Source: Trileptium ribeirensis (taxonomy: Eukaryota; Nematoda; Enoplea; Enoplida; Thoracostomopsidae). Taken from it: DNA of 64,000 nt. Location: NCBI GenBank assembly GCA_030248225.1, contig JASANE010017747.1:1-64000 (forward strand), read 5' to 3'. The position numbers and the translations under genes are program-made. Positions within the stretch are counted from its first letter, which is position 1. Every line of letters starts with the position of its first letter. The notes below the pieces were generated by a model. The model searched no databases. It worked only from the letters and a program-made list of their open reading frames with translations, and had not been told where the DNA came from. Below are positions 1 to 10,833 of this stretch, piece after piece.

Positions 1-60
1 AAACTTACCAAAGTACTTTGAAATATCCGTTCACACAAATCTCTGTTATCGATACTGACA

Positions 61-360
61 ACATTTAAACAAATTGCAGAGAACGTCAAAATTATTATCA
101 AAAGTCGGCCACCGTTTTAGTAACACAATAGCTGTTTTTCTCGTTTTATGTGATCGTTGGGTAGGTGGGGTGTTGTTTTGCATAATTCCAGGTTATCCTC
201 GAAGCATATACACGCGTTACATTCCCTGTAGAACATGCAGAAATCCGGTTCCGTTACTGCTCGTGATATGATACAATCGGTTCAACGCAGCGTCCAATGT
301 AGAAAATGGCGATATAAAGCATAGTACGGCAAACGTTAAACATATTCGCGTCAAGCATAT
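61..360. repeat. Diverged dispersed repeat, copy A
   Basis: Shares an ordered series of words with 1580-1840 (CCGTTTTAGT, TATGTGATC against CATATGATC, GAAGCATRTR, AATGCAG against CATGCAG, CGTRATAT, RTTCAACG) in the same orientation. Old, unidentified repeat. The 65-codon ORF inside is not coding-like. Confidence 0.45.
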
Positions 361-1579
361 TTGGTTTACCCTCCTTCCACGTTGCTCGTAGTGTACACAT
401 CTCAGATGAATATGCCTTGGCTTATCTGATGTATATTATGCGTTGGTTGTCTGCTAATACGGTTGTTCATTTTGAAGTTATTGTATAAAATACCAGTTTA
501 CTTACGCCAAACTTTAGATGGTCAAGTTTATGATCTGCGCTATAGTTTTATGGCGAAATCTTTGGTTACACACAGTCAGTTGTATTAAAATTCAAATGAG
601 TATGTCGTCTGCACTACCTGAACTCTAAATAAATCATGTAATACTATACAATTGATACATATATTCTATATAAAACCAAGCAGTGTTATCAGATAAAGAG
701 TTGAATATCGAAGTTGCTTTGGACAAGCCGTTTAGAACATGCTTATGCGGAAGGCATATTAGTTAATTTTGGTGGTTTTAAGACTCCTATTCGAGCACAA
801 TATCGTAATACCGCCATTCGTTTGCAAAACTTGTTTGCAATGTCTCTCTGTCATATGTATAGCCATTCCAAAATTTCGCTGTCCAGTTGCCACAGTTTTT
901 ATGCTTCTCTGGTTCCTTCACTACTTAAATGCAAAGCTTGAATATATGTACGGTTACTAGTTACCGAAACGCCAGAGTAAAATAGACTATCTACTTAATT
1001 ATTGAAATGTTCCAAAGTAATCGTCTAAAATCACTATTTGGTAGCTTCACAAATATTACTTCGTTATACAGCGGAGTGTATTTATAGTTTATGCGTTTCT
1101 AGTGAAAGTTCTAGTGCAGTAGAAATCCAGTCTTCGACAAATTCTTTAGATTAAAATAATAGGGCATACATATAATAAAAGTGTCTTGAAGTAAATTTTA
1201 TATTCTTCCTAAGCGATTTAACTATAAACACACGCTGCTGTATTTTCATATATGGCGCTTGCTGTACTTCGGGTACATACTACTGTAAAACATGTTTGGC
1301 ATAACATGAATAGCTAACAAACTGAAATAACTTTTGATCATTGAATTCGTTTGTTGCATTGTTGCAATATTATCGTATTTCACATCGTAACAGCGTTGAG
1401 CGGCCTATAGTTTTTCGTGGTTACGAACCTTAAAATGCGTCTTGCGTAAAATCATTTAAAATTTACCAAAGATCGAACCTTAGTACATTTTCATTCATAC
1501 GAATTTATATTATCCATACATTTACAATACCCTGGCAACTTTTAAACGAATTTATAGATCCGATGAATTTATAATTCAG
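361..1579. other. No gene seen
   Basis: AT-rich sequence without convincing exons, RNA genes or element ends. Short ORFs lack coding character. Confidence 0.5.
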
Positions 1580-1840
1580 CAAAATTAACCGTTTTAGTTA
1601 TAGCGACAATAATATTCCTACCGTTTTTCTGTTTCATATGATCTTTGGCTAGGGGGGTATTTTCAAATAATTACAGGATATTCTTGAAGCATGTGCTGTA
1701 ATGGCAAGACACGTATAAAACTTAAAATGCAGGAAATCGTATTCGTTCTCACTCGTAATATCTTACAGTCGATTCAACGATGCATCCAGTGGACAATATC
1801 AAACATACTGCGGCTAATATTAAAAGTATCCACTCCAAGG
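1580..1840. repeat. Diverged dispersed repeat, copy B
   Basis: Counterpart of 61-360, about 1.5 kb downstream in direct orientation. Confidence 0.45.
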
Positions 1841-2659
1841 AGCGTATGACATGTGTTCTACCTCTGCAGTGACAACAGTATGTGTCATTAACATCAGTAC
1901 GTGTATATATGTTTTGGGACAACCATGATGGGAACAGGCATATTGATATGTACTATTTTAAAGTTTTGTCAGTCTTACTGGGCTATTGTTACCGGCAAAA
2001 ATAATGCAATTGCTCGAACTATGTTGTGGTTAACAGGAAACATTTCGTTTTCTGAAATATCAAAATCTCGCCATTTTCTTGAATCCTGCTGTGCGGAGGC
2101 AAATTAGGCTGTTGACGCTTTTCGGCAGCATAAGAATTTGTATTTTCCAACTAATGAAGAAATCATTTCTTCTGGAAATAGCGTATCGAAAAACCTCATA
2201 TCGCCATAATCGCTCCGGCTGTTTTTGAAGACTTGGCTGCATAGATGGCGAAAAGATTGATGAGGAATGACCATGAACTCGGCGGTCCAGCCAGCATTGC
2301 CTGTTACTTCAGATGCGTTCTCGTTGCCAAGCTCAATTTCTTCTTCCTGTATAGGTCTTATTCAAATTCACTAATGTCCGATGCAGAATCCTCCAGTCCA
2401 AGCATCTTGAAGTCCAACTCGGTCTTCGTCATACCCATCACCAATCTGTCCCGGAAGACTCCATCGATGTTATATATTGTCCGGGAAATATCGTATTCAA
2501 TATGAAGTAAAGTATTGAATTAGCACTGTAGTAATATTGATGTAGTACTCCTATTTATATTCCTGAAATATGGTATTAAAACATATTTAATTACTGCCAA
2601 GGCAAAATTAGTGCTAGGCAAACAATGTTCAATATTACTGAGGCTTTTGACTACGAGAT

Positions 2660-2869
2660 TGCTCTTTGGTTCAGATGTGACCCATAGCCTGGCAGCTTAC
2701 GAAGCGGTGAATAACTTCCAACTATTCAAAACAACGTCACAATGTTGCTTTGAATTTTAATTTGATTTAGTAAAACAATATGTGTTTGGGTCATATATGA
2801 CCCATGGTAGCAAAATCTGAAATTAGGGCTTGGGTCATGTTTGACCCATAGGGCAGTCAAAGGGTTAAT
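2660..2869. mobile_element. PiggyBac-like element end with repeated TGACCCA palindromes
   Basis: The segment ends GGGCAGTCAAAGGG then TTAA; in reverse complement this is TTAACCCTTTGACTGCCC, the style of piggyBac ends with a TTAA target. Three TGACCCAT words lie at about 2678, 2799 and 2843; the last two are part of GGGTCATATATGACCC-like palindromes. The opposite end was not found. Confidence 0.4.
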
Positions 2870-2879
2870 TTTTCGAAAG

Positions 2880-3025
2880 CTGTTTGTGGACAATTCGCTA
2901 TTTTTTTACGAACGATTCGCGAATTTTTTTCGAACGATTCGCGAATTTTGCGAACCATTTGCGATTTCTGTTGCGAACGATTGGCAAATGTTTTGCGAGC
3001 GATTAGTGAAAAATTTGCTTTTGTT
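2880..3025. repeat. Degenerate tandem repeat of ACGATTCGCGAATTT
   Basis: Five or six imperfect units around CGAACGATTCGCGAATTT follow directly after the TTAA of the piggyBac-like end. The plus-strand ORF across it is a by-product. Confidence 0.65.
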
Positions 3026-3464
3026 TCTGACTGTAGTGCATATCACTAAAAAGTCTTTTACTTTGCAACTGTGTACAATCAATCTGGTATCGCATATTAT
3101 CAGAGGTGCTCAACAAGGGGGTTCCACTTGTTGAGATAAAGACGACGATGTAATGTGGCCTCTCGATTTTTCTACAACGGCCGCCTGCTTTTGAGGTAGT
3201 AGCACACTGTGCCCTTGCGTATTATCGTAATCAAAGTGAACAAAAATGTTAGTTTTCGTTTCGTGGTAAACAGTCTGATAATATAAAGGCGGTGTTTTCC
3301 GGAAAAAGCATAAAACTGTACTTGCCAATATAAAATAGATATATAGACACTTTTAGCAACTGGATCACTTTCTGTATAATTTTGCTTGTTTGTATGGTTT
3401 TGGTTTTTTCTGGTCAATGGGAGGAAACTGAAGGAACTCGTTGCTGTGCTATAAATTTAGGTAA

Positions 3465-3804
3465 CTACAGTTACACTCAGAATTAAGTGCTCAAAAATTC
3501 GAACTGCAGACGAAATCGAACGAAAACTCAATCGATCGATCTTCGTTTAAACGAAATTCCGATAAATTGAACGCCAACTAATATTTTTTATTAAAATATT
3601 TTTTTTATTTCAACAAAATCGAAATTCGTTAAATTAAACGAGAACTAACATGTTTATTAAAATTATTTTGATTTTGACGCAATCGAAATTCGTTAAATTA
3701 ATCGAATTTCGTTTAAACGATCGCTTTTCGTTTAAACGCAAACGATCGTCATCAAACGAAGCTTCGATCGTTTGTTGAGCACTTAATTCTGATTGTAACA
3801 TTAG
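3465..3804. mobile_element. Palindromic MITE, copy 1
   Basis: The left end is CTACAGTTACACTCAGAATT continuing AAGTGCTCAA. The right end in reverse complement is CTAATGTTACAATCAGAATT continuing AAGTGCTCAA. The interior is full of GTTTAAACGA and CGATCG palindromes. No ORF. Confidence 0.75.
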
Positions 3805-4517
3805 CTCCATCAACGAGGAGTTTATTGCTTGCCTACTTCGTTTTGCAATAACTTTGTACATCCTTCCCGAGGTTGACAGACTTTTAAATGGTAGGAGTTG
3901 GAGGTAAAAAAAATATTTTTCTGAATATTTTTCCCGTAACCAGTTTTGCCATAGAATCAGAATTTATCTGCAAACGTTAATCCTCCTCTAGCTACGTCGG
4001 ATTTTGACAATGATGCGCCAAGAAAACTAAGCATATATTCCACAGTTTTTTAAATTCACGTACTAAATATTTCTGTTATGATATTCCACCGCTTGAATGG
4101 TATTGCTAATATTCTTGTACTGTTCAAGCAGTCACTGATTCCTCAGTTGTCTTCGAAAATTTAGGAATTCCGTTTTCTAACAATCACGCCGTGTATGTAC
4201 TAAATATTTATCTGCTGACAGGCGAGAGCTTATGTAAGATTGCTAAACCTCTCAACAAGAGCCAAAATTCTTTTTAATAACAGACAAGCCAAAGTTCTTT
4301 TACCCAATAAAATGGTTATAAATAAAGTGTTATGCAGTGACCCTTAACACACAAGACCTTTTAGCTTCGTAACAGGCAGAAAAAATTAAACGGAAATAAA
4401 TGTTCGTCGAGCTGAGTTGGATAGGATTATTTATGGACTGCTTGGAACCGATAAAGGAAAAGCCAAGCGATAAAAGAACCGGTCTAAAGAAAATCCATAC
4501 GACCACTGATTATATAT

Positions 4518-5330
4518 AAGCTAATAACCGGAACTGACCATCGAAACCGAATACCGAACCATGTCTTCAAAATTTACATATAGTAACTAGACAAATTAGC
4601 TATGTCTCCTTTTACTAGACACTAGTATTGTCTATGTCGTTCCGTAGAGAACATGAAATCCTTGGTTTATCCGACTATCAAAAAAAACAACAAAAGCAAG
4701 CTATAATTTTCTCTGAACAAAATGCTAAAAGCGAGACAAACTGTGATAATGCTCCCACAGTTTCTATAAACAGACTTCATTACCAAGAACGTAGTTTCTA
4801 GCTATGTTGCAGATATGGTAGACAAAATATACTGATTTACAAATTTACAAGCTCACTGGCTGGTACTCGAGGCAATTTATGTTAGCCATTCAGAATTAAG
4901 TTATATTTTGGTGAAAATGTTCAAGTTTAAAAATTCCAGCCTAATCAGCCATGAACCTGTTATACACTTCAAGGTGGATCGGTTTGATTCGAATATATAT
5001 ATTACGCTGATCTCTGAATTGGAAAAACACTAGCTACAAATATCCAGCTGGATTTCTTATTGACATAAACTGAAGATGGACAATTCCTACAGGGTCAAGA
5101 TGAAATATTCCTAGCGAATTAATTTGTCCAACTTTTTTTATTTCTGCTGATATGTTTGCTTGGTTGCATTGGAACTTCATCACAGTATATATAACATATT
5201 TAGACCACAAATGGAACAAAAAATATGGAAAAGTTTACATGGAGAAGTTCCGGCATGGTTTTGTCTTTTATCTGAACCGCAACCAGCACATGATTATCAC
5301 CACAACCGAAACTGTAATTCCGGTTCCTCC
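4518..5330. mobile_element. hAT-type MITE (family 1), degenerate copy
   Basis: The left end (AATAACCGGAACTG), middle sequences (GACAAACTGTGATA, CTGATTTACAAA, CAATTTATGTTAGCC) and right end (GTAATTCCGGTTCC) match the copies at 57-59.7 kb in order and orientation. It is shorter and more diverged. The flanking AT-rich 8-mers agree only loosely. Confidence 0.6.
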
Positions 5331-7050
5331 CAAAAATATATGCCAACGCTGTTTGATTCAATACTTGTCACAGTCGTGACGCTGTTACATTGTTTAGACT
5401 TGTCTCATACTCGGAATCATATATACGTCGCGACAAAACACAGCATCTGTTAATATAACTCCTTTATTAAAAAAGGTTTCATGAGAAAAATAAAATGACA
5501 ATAAATGAATATTAAAACTTAAATTTTTAGACTTGGACGTTATTGTTAAATCTCCTCACAAAAACAGCAACTCTGAATTTTGATTTGGAGAATTTGAGAT
5601 GCCCGAGCTTTTGGTTATAACCATACAAAAATATCGGATCCAAAACGATAACTATCAACAGGATATGTTACTTACAGAAAATACAATTTTTTTCTACAAA
5701 AACTGTTTCCGATTTCTGGGCCAGTTTTAAAATCCCCCAAAAATTAAAAAAATTGGAATAAAATGAATTTGCTTGCTTATGTCAAACGGAAGTTCTTGGT
5801 AGACTTCAAGTCTGTAAGAGAAAACTTTTGAAATAGCGATTTCCTGAGGGAAGACCCATATGGTCACTTAATATAGAGGATTGATTTGGCCAGTAAACAA
5901 ACTGGTGCAAAAAACAAAAACTCAACACTCGCACAGTTTCGGCAGAACCTTTGTACAAATGAGCTTATATAATTTTTATATGGACAATACTTAAACGTTT
6001 TTAAGGCGAATATGTCCTTACAAATAAATTATACATTATCTTCTGCATACATGCTCAGGGTCCGTGGTCTCAGGGGGACTAGCCGGATCCCTGTGTGGGG
6101 CAACGTCCAGGCTCCCTGCCAGACACGGAATGTCGGCGGGGGCAACTTCGTTGATAGTAGCACTTATAGGTTCGGCACCTCGAAGGGAAGCCGGGTGACA
6201 TGTCAGGGGGCAGCGGGCCCCCCAGAGATGCGGACTTCAAGGGGAAGTAACATGTGCAATCTTTCTCTATAAAAATCAAATGCCCATACACTCGAATTTA
6301 ACAGTGTTGAAAACTGGTGAATCACCAGTGCATGGTAGATGGTAATGCCAAAACCGCGGCTCTTTTGCATACAAAAAACTGGTATGGTAGCTACATTGCT
6401 GTGTCAATGTGTATGTTGTTTTGCAGCGATGTAAAGGAAGCCAACTGGAAACAGAAACTGTTTTAGACTAACTCGGCAAACGTAACAAGTATGGAAAACA
6501 AGCGAGTATGGCTACTGCGCGCTTAGCGGCTATTTCTTTGTTCCAAATTCAGGCCCGAACCGATTTAAAGGACCACGATAGTAATTTACACACCGCTAAC
6601 ACGTAAACGGGAACACGTGGTTATTTTAACAATATATCAAAACCGAACTCTTTTCGTTTTCCAGTGACCAAAAATATAAAAGCCTTTGAAATATAAGTCA
6701 CAAATTCTAGAAAAAATTATAATCTGAAGATTGGTTTGTGCATTATAGGACCCGACACTTATCTTTTTGATGTATATCATGCAAGTACAGTTGCTTTCAC
6801 CGTACTCAACAACACTGAACGCATACAGACACACTCTAAAGGCCTGGAAATATATACACTCACATTTAAACTAGCTAAATTCGACTATATTTGGTGCCAA
6901 AATGGACCAATTTTTCCATTGGCACCATTCAGCAGGGTTAATGACCACTGAATTAGGGGTCAAAACAATAAGCCAATGCGTTTAACGGGTTAAATAACCT
7001 TATCATTCACTACCAAAAGCTTAAAAATTAAACTTTTGGGGGCATTATTT
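5331..7050. other. Intergenic, with a GC-rich block
   Basis: No gene seen. At 6050-6260 a GC-rich block with CAGGGGG-type runs (CTCAGGGGGACTAGCC, GTCAGGGGGCAGCGGG) stands out from AT-rich surroundings and resembles GC-rich blocks elsewhere in the window. At 6960-6995 TTTAACGGGTTAA is piggyBac-end-like but isolated. Confidence 0.4.
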
Positions 7051-7056
7051 TACTAT

Positions 7057-7365
7057 TTATTCTGTCTTACAGCTCAAAAACAGAAAAGCATAGCAGCAAG
7101 CTCTCCATGAGAGGAAAGATGGTCTCCACTTTTTGATTCGATGCTTCCCGATGCTGGAGCCATAACCTAAGATGTTTGGTGGACCGCAATGGCTAAAAAC
7201 AGTCTGCAATCCGTGTTGGTTTTGCAAAAATTTAGGCAGCAGCGCAAAGGCATAGCTAGGTAAACAAATAAATTTCACTGAACCCTCTTCATCCTGAAGT
7301 TGTTCACCAACAACTAAATCATTATTGGCTAAACCGACAACAGCACGAAGCAAGCGGCCAGTCAA
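7057..7365 (-). CDS. Possible exon or repeat ORF, family unknown
   Basis: A 102-codon open stretch without an ATG start, including LRAVVGLANNDLVVGEQLQD and VKFICLPSYAFALLPKFLQ. The first half looks coding-like; the end has a GT-containing AGCT/GTAAGA that could be a donor. No family recognised and no partner exon found. Confidence 0.15.
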   Translation of the reverse strand: MTGRLLRAVVGLANNDLVVGEQLQDEEGSVKFICLPSYAFALLPKFLQNQHGLQTVFSHCGPPNILGYGSSIGKHRIKKWRPSFLSWRACCYAFLFLSCKTE

Positions 7366-8644
7366 AATGCAGCATTATATAAACGATCGTCAGCTTATTA
7401 ATTTGCAGCTAGGAACAAGCTTCGAAATCGTAAATGCTTAGCTAGGATGCGCGCGAAACCGTGTCCCTCTCAGTATGTTTTAGGCATTGATCTTAGTTGT
7501 GCAACAACTTTGGGACGTATGAATGCATTACGAGTAAATAATGGTATGTAGGAAGTGCTTACCTCTTGTAGTTATAAGAACACTATTTGCACAATATTTA
7601 GATATTTAACCGATTACAACTAGAATATGTGCGCTCGACTAAAAAGGTCATTGCTTATGCTAAGTTGGTTATCGTAGTAGTAGATCACCACGACTGTAAC
7701 CTTTCGCTGTGTTTTGCAACCCTGTTCTAATATGGAGATATTCATATCGCATCTAAATATCTTTGCATCATCTTTTTATTTACAACTATAATAATTCAAG
7801 CTGACAGCGTAACAGTACATAGTTGCAATAAATCGGCTTATTCCTATTATTTTGAGAGCCGTGTTCGCGTATGAAAGTGTTAAAGATAAGCATTGTTTAA
7901 TTGGATATGGGCATTGCAAAAAATGAATTAGCTGGGATCCCGCCGTTTCAGGAGCTACTATTTCTACATGTTTCGCTCTAAATCGGCACTTTAGTACCCA
8001 AATATCGTTATTTTAATGCTAAATAATTTTTAAAGTCCATTTCAAAAATTCAGGATAAATAGGATTTCAGCGTAATACGGTGCAGAGTTACGTAGAACGG
8101 AGAAAAATTAATTTCGTATAAAACGCCAGTTGAGGAAACCCCGCTCGCGCTTGGTTTCAATTACTCCAATTCTAGGACAAAAGCCATAATATAACATGTG
8201 TAATTATATGCATACACACTAAATTACGCCCATAATTTGTCCGCCTTCCCAGAATAATAATTGAAAACATATTATTTTACTTGTACAACGAAAAAAATTA
8301 TGGAACCAAATATCTGCACAGAAACGTAAAGCAACTTTTTGTGCACAGCAAGATGCTAAACGACATCTTTGCTTAAAACGTTAGTTTATAGTTAATATTT
8401 CACACTGATGTAGCAAGTATATACTGCACATAACACTGGGATAAGTACTAGGAGCTAAATTACATTTCCATTAAATCACAAACAAAATAGGGCAGAACAG
8501 TTTTATTGCTCCATTGTGCTACGTTAAGTTAAAGTAAAGCTCCTAAGTCAGTAAAAAGTATACGTAAAATTTCCTACAAATAAGAGGACTCTGAGCCCGA
8601 ACATTTATGACCAAATGTATACCGTCGACCTATATAATTTGTTA

Positions 8645-8772
8645 TGTTTGCTGGACTCTTGTCTCGAATAGATCACTCAGTTCCACTTTTTCGTTGTGCT
8701 CCAGGTATTTTCCTGGTGTCTCCATTATGGCTGTTCGGGATTCTCTAATATGGATTTTTGCGCTGAAATAGC
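8645..8772 (-). CDS. Possible terminal exon, family unknown
   Basis: On the minus strand a pyrimidine-rich stretch and TTTCAGCTATTTCAG precede a frame reading KIHIRESRTAIMETPGKYLE and HNEKVELSDLFETRVQQT, then TAA. AATAAA on the minus strand lies about 140 nt downstream (tttatt near 8501). The peptide is charged and not low-complexity, but matches nothing I know. Confidence 0.2.
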
Positions 8773-8981
8773 TGAAACATTCATAACATAAAAACACTTG
8801 AAAATTGAAGCTGCTTAAAAGTGTCGACTCAGCAATATTCATGACGGCTCTTTGAACCGGGGTGACGACTCAAGCCCTCAAATTTCTGTTATAGAATATT
8901 TTTTGCAAAAGTGTCGATTCCCTGTAAGTTTACACTAATCAAATTTTTCATATAGTTTTTCGAATAGAAGTAAAACTACAG

Positions 8982-9278
8982 CTACAGTTACAATTAAGTG
9001 CTCAAAAACCGAACAAACTTTCGTTCGGTCTCATTCGTTTTCGTTTAAACGAAAATCAATTAACGAATTTCGACTGCGTTAAAATAGATATATTTATATA
9101 AAAAATGCCAATTTCCGTTTAATAATTTAACGAATGTCGGTTGTTATAAAATATCTTAATGAACAATGTTGTGATAAATTTAACGAATTTCGCTCAAACG
9201 AAGATCGATCGACTGAGCTATCATTCGATTTCGTCTGTGTTTGATTTTACATGCACTTAATTCTGACCGTAACTGTAG
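8982..9278. mobile_element. Palindromic MITE, copy 2
   Basis: The left end CTACAGTTACA-ATTAAGTGC and the reverse-complement right end CTACAGTTACGGTCAGAATT belong to the same family as 3465-3804. The interior again has TTTAAACGAA, GATCGATCG and AACGAATTTCG words. Confidence 0.7.
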
Positions 9279-10020
9279 TGGCATTTATAAAGGTATAATA
9301 TTTCTATTACATTGCTGCGTATTGAGAATTATTGTAATATAGGTAAGCACTGTCATAAAATGTTGCGGTGAGAACATGTTGATTCTTGGCTCCAGAAATT
9401 TAAAGATTTCCTAATTTGACATAAAACAATAATTGCAAACACAGTCTTTTATATGAATAATATAAACAATTAGCATTATGATGGCATAGGCAATTTTTCC
9501 ATCATAAAATTTGGAACGATGTAGCTAAACATGGGTATTATGCAGTACTCGCCACAATGTTGACTGTAGCCTTACGAGTGAGCGATCAATGATCGAGCAA
9601 AATTATAAAATGTAAAAGTAAAACTTTATTTTCCTAAGCAAACAGCGACCAATTGCGGCGAGTACTGTGTACTATGAATATACGAGGATGTATGAATTGT
9701 AACTCAATAACTGGTATCTGAACACGACTTGCTAACAGCGCGGGAGTTGTAAATGCACCAACTAAGGGTATTAATCGTGAGCACATATTAAGCACCGCAA
9801 GATGGGATTTAGAAACTAACTTGGAAATTCGTCTGAACCGTCGGCGTTACACATTTAGCTTGTACATAGCATCATCAACGCTACTGACTTCACAGAACCA
9901 GATAACTTATGGGACACCGTTCCTTCCTTGCAACAAAAAAACCTCGCTCTGCAGCTACATCTCGGCCAGATTGGATATATACCCAAGAATACTGAACGTA
10001 CCACTATTAAACAACATCTG

Positions 10021-10240
10021 GCTAGTCCAAAGAGGGGACGGGGGTTGGCCTCCCGGCATTTTCGGCTGCCGCCGGCAAAACGGAGGTATCACCCTGCTCC
10101 TAACCCCGGCAAAAATGCGGGAACCAACCGGCTCAAAACCCCCTTCTGAGAAAAATTAACGTCTAAACGCGACAAAATCCGGCACCCCCGGCAGGTGAGC
10201 CGGGCGGTCCCCGGCTATAATTTCTGAGCTTTGGACTAGC
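10021..10240. mobile_element. 220-bp GC-rich element with perfect 12-bp inverted ends
   Basis: GCTAGTCCAAAG at 10021-10032 and its exact reverse complement CTTTGGACTAGC at 10229-10240 bound a GC-rich block full of CCGGCAAAA and CGGGAACC words. The flanks show at most a two-base duplication. The ORFs across it are by-products. Confidence 0.5.
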
Positions 10241-10601
10241 TACAAAATATAACATAATGTTTGCGACAAAATAATATGAGCCATCCTTCGTTTTAGCTAA
10301 GCTGTTGGTATGATACAAAAATGGAATAATTTCGATGCAGTGCAACAATAAAAGGCCAACAGTAGTGGAAAAAATAATAGTTCCAACTGTAATAAAATAT
10401 TTTCAGTCTAAGAAAATATTTTTTTCAAATTTTTGATAATTCTTAACTAATATTCCTAAACTATTTTAGACAATCCTTCTGAATGATTGTCTACACCTGA
10501 AAATTATCTTCTGATCATGCAAAATTAGGAAAATTTCGTTAGGAATTTTGGTACACAATCTTTCAGCATAACGTTTTAGAAACGCAGTTAAACATTACTA
10601 A

Positions 10602-10607
10602 TTTATT
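10602..10607 (-). promoter_or_regulatory. Polyadenylation signal of COX18
   Basis: AATAAA on the minus strand begins 22 nt after the COX18 stop codon. This would give a very short 3' UTR. Confidence 0.5.
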
Positions 10608-10629
10608 ACAGAACCCATATTGGTGTATA

Positions 10630-10833
10630 TTACTTTTTCACAGCCTTTTGAGACAGAACTCGTTGAGCCAGGAATCTAGGCAGCATTACTGATATGAGCA
10701 GCTGTTTCGATGATAAACGTTCCTCGCCAACCATTAAAGGAATTCCAGCCGCGCGCCGCAATGCTGGATTATACAGCAACAAACTCTGGCACGACGTAAG
10801 AACGCCAGACGTTACCCAATACAGTGGAAGAAC
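10630..10833 (-). CDS. COX18: COX18 exon 7: transmembrane helix 5 and C-terminus
   Basis: The acceptor TTGTAG is followed by VLPLYWVTSGVLTSCQSLLL, the family's last transmembrane helix with the conserved LYW, then NPALRRAAGIP, another conserved block. The exon ends with a basic tail (QKAVKK) and TAA at 10632-10630. Length is 204 nt. Confidence 0.92.
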   Translation of the reverse strand, partial: VLPLYWVTSGVLTSCQSLLLYNPALRRAAGIPLMVGEERLSSKQLLISVMLPRFLAQRVLSQKAVKK

